27,156 bases of DNA from an uncultured Eggerthellaceae bacterium (lineage in GTDB: Bacteria > Actinomycetota > Coriobacteriia > Coriobacteriales > Eggerthellaceae): contig CAKUNS010000025.1 in assembly GCA_934668515.1 (NCBI GenBank), forward strand, positions 1 through 27,156, read 5' to 3'. Each line of letters starts with the position of its first letter. The first letter of the stretch is position 1. Below the pieces are notes generated by a model. That model did not search any database. It was not told the origin of the DNA and worked only from the letters and a program-made list of their open reading frames with translations. The translations under genes and the position numbers were made by a program. This document shows positions 8,266 to 15,491 of this stretch, in pieces.

Positions 8266-9210
8266 TTACTTGCGGACAGGCGCGTCAGCGTCCATTAGAC
8301 CGTTTGCCTTAAGAACGGCAACGATGGCCTCGACGTCCTCGCCGACCAGCGGCTGGACGGGTTCGCGCATCTGGTTGGTGTTGAAGACGCCCATCTGCCA
8401 CAGAGCGGTCTTGAATGCACCGACGCCTGCACCGAAGCCGACGGTTGCATGGACGTTGCGGGTGACGCCCATGAGCTTGGCGAGGTGGTTCTGGATCTCG
8501 CGAACGCGCTTCCAGTCGCCTGCCTGGTAAGCCTTCCACTGCTCGACGTAGCTGTAGGGATCGATGTTGCCAAGGCCCGGGACGGAGCCGTCGGCGCCGG
8601 ACATGTAAGCGCCGTCGACGACGACCTCATGGCCGGTGAACACCTGCAGGGGATGGCCTGCTTCCTCGTTCTCGATGCAAAGCCAACGGAACTGAACGTC
8701 ATCGCCCGAAGAGTCCTTGACACCCTGAAGGACGCCTTCCTTGCCAAGACGGACCAACATGGTGGGGTCGAGCTTGGTATGGACGCACACGGGAAGGTCG
8801 TATGCGAACAGGGGCAGGTCGGTGGCTGCGGCGATCTGGCGGAAGTGGCGCTCGGTCTCGCGCGGACCGCCCAGAGCGTAGAACGGGGCGGTTGCGACAA
8901 GGCCGTCAACGCCGAAGCCGGAAGCGCGCTTTGCCTGGTCAATGACGCGCAGGGTTTCCATATCGATGATGCCTGCAAGCACGGGGACGCGGCCGCCGAC
9001 GATGGCGACAGCCTCTTGCAGCACGTGATAGCGCTGTGCGTCGGTCAGGAAGGCGACCTCACCCGAGGAGCCCAGGAAGAACAGGCCGTCGACGCCTGCG
9101 TCGATCATGCGGTTGATCGAGCGCTCGAATGCCTCGAGGTCGAGCTGACGGTTGGCATCAAGCGGGATGACAACCGGGGGGATCACTCCATGAAATTGCG
9201 ATTCGGTCAT
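8266..9210 (-). CDS. nanA: N-acetylneuraminate lyase (DapA/NAL family aldolase)
   Basis: Class I aldolase of 314 residues, expected to cleave N-acetylneuraminate to ManNAc and pyruvate. The Schiff-base lysine is K165 (GVKDSSGD) and the partner tyrosine Y137 (AYDLP), the same positions as in E. coli NanA; the carboxylate-binding loop is GSSGE (47-51). These motifs alone do not separate sialic acid lyase from other DapA-family aldolases: YDLP and KDSSGD are not the most typical lyase forms. The assignment rests on the neighbours nanK, nanE and nagA. First gene of its operon; ribosome binding site AAAGGA before the ATG. Confidence 0.85.
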   Translation of the reverse strand: MTESQFHGVIPPVVIPLDANRQLDLEAFERSINRMIDAGVDGLFFLGSSGEVAFLTDAQRYHVLQEAVAIVGGRVPVLAGIIDMETLRVIDQAKRASGFGVDGLVATAPFYALGGPRETERHFRQIAAATDLPLFAYDLPVCVHTKLDPTMLVRLGKEGVLQGVKDSSGDDVQFRWLCIENEEAGHPLQVFTGHEVVVDGAYMSGADGSVPGLGNIDPYSYVEQWKAYQAGDWKRVREIQNHLAKLMGVTRNVHATVGFGAGVGAFKTALWQMGVFNTNQMREPVQPLVGEDVEAIVAVLKANGLMDADAPVRK

Positions 9211-9242
9211 GAGAAAAGTCCTTTGTCTCGCTATTCGTTCAA

Positions 9243-9262
9243 GCCGTCGTGTGTATCACGGC
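9243..9262 (-). promoter_or_regulatory. Possible operator downstream of the nan start site
   Basis: Inverted repeat GCCGT-N10-ACGGC, which also contains the smaller palindrome CGTG-N5-CACG (9248-9260). It sits just after the predicted nan transcription start, where a repressor would block elongation or initiation. No nan regulator gene is visible in the window. Confidence 0.3.
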
Positions 9263-9273
9263 GCGCTTTAGTG

Positions 9274-9303
9274 ATTATGTTGCGACGGGTTTCTCGGTGT
9301 CAA
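9274..9303 (-). promoter_or_regulatory. nanA-nanK promoter
   Basis: On the - strand: consensus -35 TTGACA (9303-9298), 18-bp spacer, -10 CATAAT (9279-9274). The predicted start near 9267 gives a leader of about 57 nt to the nanA ATG. Confidence 0.75.
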
Positions 9304-9323
9304 TGGCGCAGGCTTTAACCCAC

Positions 9324-9356
9324 AAAAAAGGCCTCGACGCGATGTCGAGGCCTTTT
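9324..9356 (-). terminator. Terminator of the ABC-transporter operon
   Basis: Perfect 13-bp stem AAAAGGCCTCGAC / GTCGAGGCCTTTT with a 5-nt loop (9326-9338 with 9344-9356), followed on the - strand by TTTTTT. It lies 64 nt after the stop of the last ABC gene and separates it from the nanA promoter. Confidence 0.9.
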
Positions 9357-9420
9357 GCCTAATGGCGAGGCGAATTCGCTTGCCGCGGGTGTTTCGAGCC
9401 TACGGCATGAGCGGTTGCTT

Positions 9421-10284
9421 CTAGCGACCGAGGTCCTTCTTGTCGAGGTCCTGGGCGAACTGCGCAAGGTCGGGGTGGAGAAGAGAAGGAGCGGCTCCCA
9501 GCAGAAGCTTGGTGTAGTCGTCCTTCGGGTTCTCGAAGACCTCCTTGGCGGTGCCGCGTTCGACTGCCTGGCCGTGGTTCATGACCATGATGCGATCGGA
9601 GATGTAGCGCACGGTCTGGATGTCGTGGCTGATGAACACCATGGCAAGGCCGAGCTCTTTCTTCAGATCCATCAGAAGGTTCAGGATCTGGGCGCGAACC
9701 GAAACGTCAAGTGCGCTGGTGGGCTCGTCCGCGATGATGGCGTCGGGCTTCAGCGACAGGGCGCGGGCGATGGCGACGCGCTGGCGCTGACCGCCGGAGA
9801 GCTGGCCGGGCAGGGCGTCGAGCACCGAGCCGGGCAGGCCAACCATGCCGATGAGCTCGATGACGCGCTTTTCGCGCTCCTCGGGCGTGCCGACGTTGTG
9901 GACGACCATGGGGTCCATGAGCTGGTCATGAATGGACATACGGGCGTTCAACGCGGTGGCGGGGTCCTGGAATACGACCGAGATGACGCGGCCGATGAGC
10001 TTTCGCTGAGCGGCGGAGCGCTTCGTGACGTCCTCGCCCTTGAAGTACACATGACCGCTGGTGGGCTGCTGTAGACCGCACATGACGTTGGCGGTGGTGG
10101 ACTTGCCGCAGCCGGACTCGCCGACGATGCCGATGGTCTCGCCGGGGAACAGCTTCAGCGAGAGGTTCTGCACTGCCTTGACGCGGTTGGGGTGAAGGAT
10201 CGAACCGGTACGGGTCTTGAACGTCACCGAGACGTCGTCAAGGAAGATGATGGGAGTGGTCTCCTGGTTGGTTTCCTGGCTCAC
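9421..10284 (-). CDS. ABC transporter ATPase, peptide/nickel (OppF/DppF) family; proposed sialic acid importer subunit
   Basis: Cytoplasmic ATPase, 287 residues. Walker A GESGCGKS at 55-62, Q-loop Q106 (FQD), signature LSGGQ 162-166, Walker B IIADEP 183-188 with catalytic E187, and H-loop H220. It pairs with the ATPase half of the upstream fusion protein. The start is GTG at 10284, overlapping the previous stop in GTGA. Its Shine-Dalgarno GGAGGTG lies in the last codons of the upstream gene, so translation is coupled. Sequence family says oligopeptide/dipeptide/nickel; the position next to nanAKE suggests a sialic acid importer (see findings). Confidence 0.93.
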   Translation of the reverse strand: MSQETNQETTPIIFLDDVSVTFKTRTGSILHPNRVKAVQNLSLKLFPGETIGIVGESGCGKSTTANVMCGLQQPTSGHVYFKGEDVTKRSAAQRKLIGRVISVVFQDPATALNARMSIHDQLMDPMVVHNVGTPEEREKRVIELIGMVGLPGSVLDALPGQLSGGQRQRVAIARALSLKPDAIIADEPTSALDVSVRAQILNLLMDLKKELGLAMVFISHDIQTVRYISDRIMVMNHGQAVERGTAKEVFENPKDDYTKLLLGAAPSLLHPDLAQFAQDLDKKDLGR

Positions 10285-12308
10285 AGCAATACACCTCCGG
10301 GAATGGCAGGCTCGATACCGAGACGCTTCAGCTCGCTGTCAGGCAGCTCGGCGTAGTAGTGGTCGGTCATCGCGACGCGCTTGAGCATCGGGCGGACCGG
10401 CGACACCTTGTCGGGGTGGCTGGAACGCGGCGTGAAGCGGTCGCCCTTGGGGAAGTCCTTCGGCGAGGGGACCGATCCGGGAACCTGATGCAGGCGACCG
10501 GTGCCGGCTTCGATGGAAAGGACGGAGCCCAGAAGACCGCGCGTGTACTCGTGGATGGGGTTGGTGAGGATCTCGGTGACCGGACCCTGCTCGACGACCT
10601 GGCCGGCGTACATGACGGTGATGGAGTTGGCGACCTCGGCAACGAGGGCGAGATCATGGCTGACGAAGATCATCGCGAAGCCAAGCTCCTTCTGCAGGCG
10701 GTTCAAGAGGTCGACGACCTGCTTCTGAACCGTGACGTCAAGCGCGGTGGTGGGCTCGTCGGCAATGACGAGCTTCGGGTCGCGCGTAAGCGCCATGGCG
10801 ATGAGGACGCGCTGGCGCTGGCCGCCGGAAAGCTCGTGCGGGTACGAGTCAAGCGTGCGCTTGGGATCGAGGCCTACAAGCTCGAGCAGCTCCTCGGCGG
10901 AACGCGTGCCGCCACGGCTGGTGAGCTGCTTCATCTGAGCGCGGATGAGCATGGACGGGTTCAGCGACGAGAGAGCGTCCTGGTAGATCATGGCGATCTC
11001 GCGGCCGCGCAGCTCGTTCATTTCCTTCTGGTTGAGCTCGAGGAGGTTGCGGCCGTTGTACAGGATCTGGCCGGAGATCTGAGCCTTCGGATCGATGAGG
11101 CCCATGATGGTCAGCGACGTGATGGACTTGCCGCATCCGGACTCGCCGACAAGGCCCATGGTTTGACGCGGACGGACGACGAAGCTGATGTTGTCGACGA
11201 CGTTCACATCGCCGTGGCGCGGGAACTTGATGGAAAGGTCCTTCACCTCGAGGATGGGCGGAACGTCGGTGTGCGCGGGGAAGCGGTCGGTGCGCTTCCC
11301 TTCGATGGTGCGCAGTTCGGACAGGCGGGCCTTGAGGTCCTCGGCCTGAGCGGTGTAGGCAAGACGCGGGTCGGACACGAACATGTCGGCCTCACGCTTG
11401 GAGTCGAGGTTGGAGTCAGAGGCGACAACCGGTGTCTTGGGGGCTGCGGCCAGTGCGTCGGTCATGCCCTCGGAAAGGACGTTCAGGCACAGAACGGTGA
11501 TCATGATGGCGAGACCCGGGAAGAGCGCCTGCCACCAACGACCGGCCAGAACGCCGGCACGCGCATCGGCGAGGATGTTGCCCCACGTGGGCGTGGGCTC
11601 GGGGATGCCGGCCGAGATGAACGACAGGGATGCCTCGAAGACGATGGCATCGGCGACCAGGACGATGGTGAAGACCATGACCGGGGCGATGCAGTTGCGC
11701 AGAACGTGCTTCCACAGGATCCACGGGGCGCGAGCGCCGGAAACGACGACGGCGCGGACGTAATCCTGGTTGTACTCGCTCATGACGTTGGCGCGCACGA
11801 TACGAGCGATCTGCGGGATGTACAAGAAGCCGATGGCGAAGATCAGTGAGGGCACCGAGTTGCCGAACACGATGACGAACGTGGCGGCAAGGGCGATGCC
11901 AGGGAAGGACATGATGATGTCCATGATGCGCATGATGACTTCGGAGACCCACTTGCGGCTAACAGCGGCGATGGAACCGATGATGGAGCCTAGAACCAAG
12001 GCGAACGAAGTTGCGCCCAGGCCGATGACCAGCGAGTAGCGCGCGCCGTGCATCATGCGGGACAGAACGTCGCGGCCCTTGTCATCGGTGCCGAACAGGA
12101 AGGTGGAATCCGGCGCCTGGCGCGCGGTGAAGATCTGAAGCGGATCGTGCGGCGAAAGGACGTTCGCGAACACGGCGATCAGAAGAATAAGGAGAAGCAC
12201 GAGGGCGGAGATGCGTGCCGAGATGGACATGTTCTTCCAACGGCTGACGCGCATCTTGCCGGCGTTCTGCTCGAGCTTCGCGGTGGTGTTTTCCCTAAGC
12301 TTTACCAT
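10281..12308 (-). CDS. ABC transporter permease-ATPase fusion, peptide/nickel family (DppC+DppD type)
   Basis: A 675-residue fusion. Residues 1-290 are a DppC-like permease: N-terminal segment about 31-51, then GTDDKGRDVLSR at 73-84, further membrane segments, and the EAA-like loop around 190-200. After a charged linker (about 293-352) comes an OppD-like ATPase: Walker A GESGCGKS 388-395, Q-loop Q443, LSGGQ 493-497, Walker B VIADEP 514-519 with E518, H551. The C-terminal tail aligns with the OppD/DppD end but lacks all its Fe-S cysteines (GDRFTPRSSHP at about 622-632). It begins 1 nt after the upstream permease stop. A downstream Met19 start is possible. Such fusions are known in this transporter family; the four-gene layout resembles Sat/Nan sialic acid transporters. 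Confidence 0.92.
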   Translation of the reverse strand: MVKLRENTTAKLEQNAGKMRVSRWKNMSISARISALVLLLILLIAVFANVLSPHDPLQIFTARQAPDSTFLFGTDDKGRDVLSRMMHGARYSLVIGLGATSFALVLGSIIGSIAAVSRKWVSEVIMRIMDIIMSFPGIALAATFVIVFGNSVPSLIFAIGFLYIPQIARIVRANVMSEYNQDYVRAVVVSGARAPWILWKHVLRNCIAPVMVFTIVLVADAIVFEASLSFISAGIPEPTPTWGNILADARAGVLAGRWWQALFPGLAIMITVLCLNVLSEGMTDALAAAPKTPVVASDSNLDSKREADMFVSDPRLAYTAQAEDLKARLSELRTIEGKRTDRFPAHTDVPPILEVKDLSIKFPRHGDVNVVDNISFVVRPRQTMGLVGESGCGKSITSLTIMGLIDPKAQISGQILYNGRNLLELNQKEMNELRGREIAMIYQDALSSLNPSMLIRAQMKQLTSRGGTRSAEELLELVGLDPKRTLDSYPHELSGGQRQRVLIAMALTRDPKLVIADEPTTALDVTVQKQVVDLLNRLQKELGFAMIFVSHDLALVAEVANSITVMYAGQVVEQGPVTEILTNPIHEYTRGLLGSVLSIEAGTGRLHQVPGSVPSPKDFPKGDRFTPRSSHPDKVSPVRPMLKRVAMTDHYYAELPDSELKRLGIEPAIPGGVLL

Positions 12309-12309
12309 G

Positions 12310-13266
12310 CTACACCGTCCTGATTCGCGGATCGATCAGGATATAGAGCATATCCACGATGATGTTGATGATGATGAAGGTAACGGCAACGACCAAGACG
12401 ACGCCCTGAACGAGCATCGTGTAGCTGGATTGGATGCCGGAAAGGATGGCCATGCCCATGCCAGGGAGGTTGAAGATGACCTCGATGACGACGGCGCCGC
12501 CCATGAGGTAGCCGATGCGCATGCCCAAAACGGTGACGGGCGTGATAAGCGCGTTGCGAAGCACGTTGCGTGCGACGACCGTGCGCTTGGGGATGCCGCC
12601 GCCAAGAGCGGTGCGGACGTAGTCCTTGTCAAGCTCCTCGACCATGGAGGTGCGGATGACGCGTGTCATCTGACCGATAACCGGCACACCCAAGGCGATT
12701 GCCGGAAGAGCCATGCGTGCCAGCCAGCCCGAAGGGTCGGTGGCGAAGCTGGGGAGCTTGCCCGAGGCGGGAAGCCAGCCAAGCTCGAACGAGAACAGCA
12801 AGATCATGAGGACTGCCAGCCAGAAGGAAGGCGTGGCGATGCAGATGATGCTGAGCACGCGGATGAGTTGGTCCGGCCATCGGTCGCGGTACAGGGCCGA
12901 TATCACGCCCAGGATGACCGCGAAGAAAACGCCGATGAGAAGGCCCATGAAGGTAAGTTGCAGCGTGACGGGCAGCGCGCTTGCGATGCGGTCGGAAACC
13001 GATGCATTGTTGGCGCCGAAGGATCCCAGATCGCCCTGAACCAATCCGACCATGTAGTTGCCGTATTGGACAAGGATAGGATCGTTAAGCCCATGTTCCT
13101 CTCTGTACTGGGCTGCTTGTTCTGCCGAGGCGTTCTCGCCCAGAACCGAATAGGCTTGGTCGATTGGCGAAAGCGCCATCAGGAAGAACACGAGGATGGT
13201 AACGCCGATGATCATGATCGGGAAAGCAATGAGCCTTCGGCCGATCAATCGCAACAGGTTGTTCAC
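12310..13266 (-). CDS. ABC transporter permease, peptide/nickel (DppB) family
   Basis: Inner-membrane permease, 318 residues, about six membrane segments. The N-terminus LLRLIGRRLIAFPIMIIGVTILVF-like is typical of DppB/OppB, followed by an extracytoplasmic loop (about 45-80) and a late EAA-like region. I chose GTG at 13266 (VNNLLRLIG) because GGGGGA lies 4 nt upstream and the family N-terminus starts there; an ATG 16 codons upstream has no family-like residues. It forms a heterodimer with the permease half of the next gene. It lies after a strong terminator that follows the binding-protein gene, and no convincing promoter of its own is visible, so expression probably relies on read-through. 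Confidence 0.93.
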   Translation of the reverse strand: MNNLLRLIGRRLIAFPIMIIGVTILVFFLMALSPIDQAYSVLGENASAEQAAQYREEHGLNDPILVQYGNYMVGLVQGDLGSFGANNASVSDRIASALPVTLQLTFMGLLIGVFFAVILGVISALYRDRWPDQLIRVLSIICIATPSFWLAVLMILLFSFELGWLPASGKLPSFATDPSGWLARMALPAIALGVPVIGQMTRVIRTSMVEELDKDYVRTALGGGIPKRTVVARNVLRNALITPVTVLGMRIGYLMGGAVVIEVIFNLPGMGMAILSGIQSSYTMLVQGVVLVVAVTFIIINIIVDMLYILIDPRIRTV

Positions 13267-13383
13267 CGTATCCCCCTTTCGGATAGTAGACGTCCGTCTC
13301 CCGACGGAATGCATAACCGTCTCAGTTTATCCCATCTGGGGGGTTGTGCTGTAGCTCAAACGTTACCTGCACGTCATTTGTTG

Positions 13384-13417
13384 AAAAAAAACGCCGCTCC
13401 ACATGGGAGCGGCGTTT
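13384..13417 (-). terminator. Intra-operon terminator between binding protein and permease genes
   Basis: Perfect 12-bp stem AAACGCCGCTCC / GGAGCGGCGTTT with loop ACATG (13389-13400 with 13406-13417), followed on the - strand by eight T. It comes 33 nt after the binding-protein stop. Partial termination here would give more binding protein than membrane subunits, a common arrangement in ABC importers. Confidence 0.9.
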
Positions 13418-13450
13418 CCAATCGCATATGCGAGGGTGTTTTGCTTGGCA

Positions 13451-15055
13451 TTAAGCCTTAACGGAAGCACCCAGGAAGACGAGACCGGTGGTTGCGATGG
13501 GCTCGAAGCCGGTGATCGCGTCGGCCTGGTAGCCGGTTGCAAGCTCGCGATGGAACAGAGCGTACAGCGGCACTTCCTCGGACAGAAGGTCGAAGCACTT
13601 GTTCCAAGCTTCCTGCTGCTCGGAGCCGGAAGACTCGCGTGCGGTCTGCATGAGAGCCTGCAGCTCGTCGAACTTGCCGTCGCCGGCCTTCTTCCAGCAG
13701 GAGCGGCCGCGGGTCCAGTCGTTGTCGCCGTACCACCAAGAAAGAAGCAGGTCGGGGTCGTTGCCGAAGCAGGTCGGGTCGCCCGGGGTGAGCATGACTT
13801 CGTAGGGAAGGACGTTGTCGGACTCGGCGAGCTCGGACCAAACGATGGACTTCTCATCGATGGTGCAGGAAACGCCGATGGCCTCGAGATCGTTCTTGAT
13901 CTGCGGAGCCAGGGACTTGACCCAGTTGTTGTTCACCTGCAGGGTGAAGGCAAGGTCGGAAACGCCAGCCTCAGCGAGCAGGCTCTTAGCCTTCTCGGGA
14001 TCGTAGGTGTAGACGTTGGAAGCCTTGTGGTAGTTCTTGTGATCCTCGGTGAGGTAAGAGGTGACGGGGGTTGCATGGCCAGCGAGCTGGTTGGCGATCA
14101 GCTTGTCGACGTCGATGGCGTAGAAGAATGCCTGACGGACGCGCTTGTCGTTGAACGGTGCCTTCAGGGTGTTGAACATCAGGAACGCCTGGTTGAAACC
14201 CTGGACGTAGTCGACGGAAGCGCCTGCGCCGGTGAGCTGGTCGGCGTTGGCGTCGGGGACGTTCTCCATGACCATGACGGTGCCCTCCTGAAGGGCGGTG
14301 GTACGAGCGGTCTCGTCCAGAAGCGGGCTCCACTCCATGGCCTCAGCGGTGGCCGGGAAGCTGCCGGTGTAGTACTCGTTGGGCGTGAAGGTGATCTTGC
14401 CGCCGTCCTCGCCGTTGATCTCGCCGTAAGCCCAGGGGCCGGAGCCGATCGGCTTGGTCTTGAGGTCTTCCTCGGTCTGGCTCTTCGGGAAGATCTTGAC
14501 GACGCTCAGGCGAGCCGGGATGAGGGACTCGTCGAAAGCGTACTTCAGCTTGAAGGTGACGGTGGTGTCGTCCTTCTTCTCGACGGTGTCGATGAAGGAG
14601 AGGAATGCGCCATAGGTGGAGTTGGCCATGTTCTTCTCGAAGGCGTTGACGACGTCGTCAGCCTTGACGTCGGAGCCGTCGGAGAACTTGGCGGAGTCGC
14701 GCAGGGCAACTTCGTACTCGGTGCCGGAAACCTTGACGGGGTCGGCGCCGGCTAGAGCCTTGTAGGTCTTGTAAGTATGGAGATCCATATCATACAGGCC
14801 CTCGAAGACATGCCAGGTGGCGGCCAGCATCAGAGCGGAGCTGTTGCCGATCGGGTTGCAAGCGGTGGACTTGTAAGCATTTGCGGCGGTGATGACGCCA
14901 CCCTTCTTCGCGGCGCTGCCGGAAGCGCTGGCGGCGGAACCGCTTGCGGCGCCTTCCTTCTTGCCGCAGCCGGTGAGGGTCAGACCCGCAGCTGCAGCGG
15001 CGACTGCGCTGCCCGCGATGAACGAGCGACGAGTCATCTTACCTTGAATTTCCAT
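13451..15055 (-). CDS. Solute-binding lipoprotein, SBP family 5 (peptide/nickel type); proposed sialic acid binding protein
   Basis: Extracytoplasmic binding protein, 534 residues. The signal region has a twin-arginine motif (TRRSFIAG, R9-R10), a hydrophobic stretch and a lipobox LTGC with C30, so it is probably a Tat-exported lipoprotein, as is frequent in this lineage. A Gly/Ala/Ser linker (about 31-55) leads into a family 5 fold, with WHVFEGLYD, FSDGSDVKADDVV and IGSGPW-type landmarks. The start is the ATG behind AAGGAGG; 15 further codons upstream are open but not family-like. First gene of the transporter operon with its own promoter and structured leader. Ligand unknown from sequence; the nan context favours N-acetylneuraminate, and peptides remain the default alternative. 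Confidence 0.9.
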   Translation of the reverse strand: MEIQGKMTRRSFIAGSAVAAAAAGLTLTGCGKKEGAASGSAASASGSAAKKGGVITAANAYKSTACNPIGNSSALMLAATWHVFEGLYDMDLHTYKTYKALAGADPVKVSGTEYEVALRDSAKFSDGSDVKADDVVNAFEKNMANSTYGAFLSFIDTVEKKDDTTVTFKLKYAFDESLIPARLSVVKIFPKSQTEEDLKTKPIGSGPWAYGEINGEDGGKITFTPNEYYTGSFPATAEAMEWSPLLDETARTTALQEGTVMVMENVPDANADQLTGAGASVDYVQGFNQAFLMFNTLKAPFNDKRVRQAFFYAIDVDKLIANQLAGHATPVTSYLTEDHKNYHKASNVYTYDPEKAKSLLAEAGVSDLAFTLQVNNNWVKSLAPQIKNDLEAIGVSCTIDEKSIVWSELAESDNVLPYEVMLTPGDPTCFGNDPDLLLSWWYGDNDWTRGRSCWKKAGDGKFDELQALMQTARESSGSEQQEAWNKCFDLLSEEVPLYALFHRELATGYQADAITGFEPIATTGLVFLGASVKA

Positions 15056-15074
15056 CTGGAAACCTCCTTGTTCT

Positions 15075-15132
15075 AAGGGATTCCTCCCTTGTGGTGCCAT
15101 GCACCGGATTTTCCGATGCTCTTAAGGCATCG
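15075..15132 (-). promoter_or_regulatory. Structured 5' leader of the binding-protein gene
   Basis: Three consecutive hairpins lie in the roughly 80-nt leader. CGATGC/GCATCG (15114-15119 with 15127-15132) starts at about the first transcribed base. GGTGC/GCACC (15093-15105) follows. AAGGGA/TCCCTT (15075-15090) ends 6 nt before the Shine-Dalgarno AAGGAGG. They may protect the transcript or modulate translation; no known riboswitch class is recognised. Confidence 0.4.
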
Positions 15133-15140
15133 CTTTCATC

Positions 15141-15169
15141 ATTATCCGATATAACCGCCTCTCTTGCAA
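15141..15169 (-). promoter_or_regulatory. Promoter of the ABC-transporter operon
   Basis: On the - strand: -35 TTGCAA (15169-15164), 17-bp spacer, -10 GATAAT (15146-15141), start near 15134. The -10 to start region shares ATAAT-N-A-N2-AAAGCG with the nanA promoter. Confidence 0.6.
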
Positions 15170-15407
15170 AGCGTATGTAATGGGAGGGTCAACTAACCGT
15201 TGCGTGGAGGTGGCGTGTCCAGCATATGCGTTTCCCCATTTGAGGGTTATTTTCAAGGTCGTTTTGGCGAACTTGCCCGAGGCCTCAGTTGGCCATTTGC
15301 CGTTGTGGGATGCCGTTCGCGGCTGAAAACGTCCAGTGGCGGGGACCGCTGCCCGTTTGCCGAAGCTCGGAATCCGAAAAAAAATGTTCCCACACGCTTC
15401 ACGCGCT
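15170..15407. other. Intergenic spacer between divergent transporter operon and nifJ
   Basis: The whole gap from 15056 to 15491 is 436 bases. Its left third holds the transporter leader and promoter and its right end the nifJ promoter. In the middle part I see no credible gene, RNA or repeat; short open frames here have no ribosome binding site or family-like residues. Confidence 0.5.
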
Positions 15408-15436
15408 TTGGTTTGCAGGCTGATATTATCTATAAA
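15408..15436 (+). promoter_or_regulatory. Candidate nifJ promoter
   Basis: TTGGTT (15408-15413), 17-bp spacer, TATAAA (15431-15436), start near 15443, about 49 nt before the nifJ ATG. The -35 matches only the TTG core; an overlapping TATTAT (15424-15429) is an alternative -10. Confidence 0.45.
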
Positions 15437-15491
15437 GGGGCACTATCCTTTAGACGCCCAAGCCCCAGGCGCTCCCTCTAAGGAGAGGTAT

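Noticed and set aside
9366..9380. Palindrome GCGAATTCGC after the transporter operon
   Set aside because: Short, single, downstream of a terminator; likely chance.
10359..11849. 496-codon open frame on the + strand opposite the permease-ATPase fusion
   Set aside because: Antisense to a fully conserved ABC protein; composition is Asp/Gly/His-biased without recognisable domains.
15056..15134. Riboswitch in the transporter leader
   Set aside because: Hairpins are present, but I recognise no conserved core of a known riboswitch class; kept only as a structured leader.
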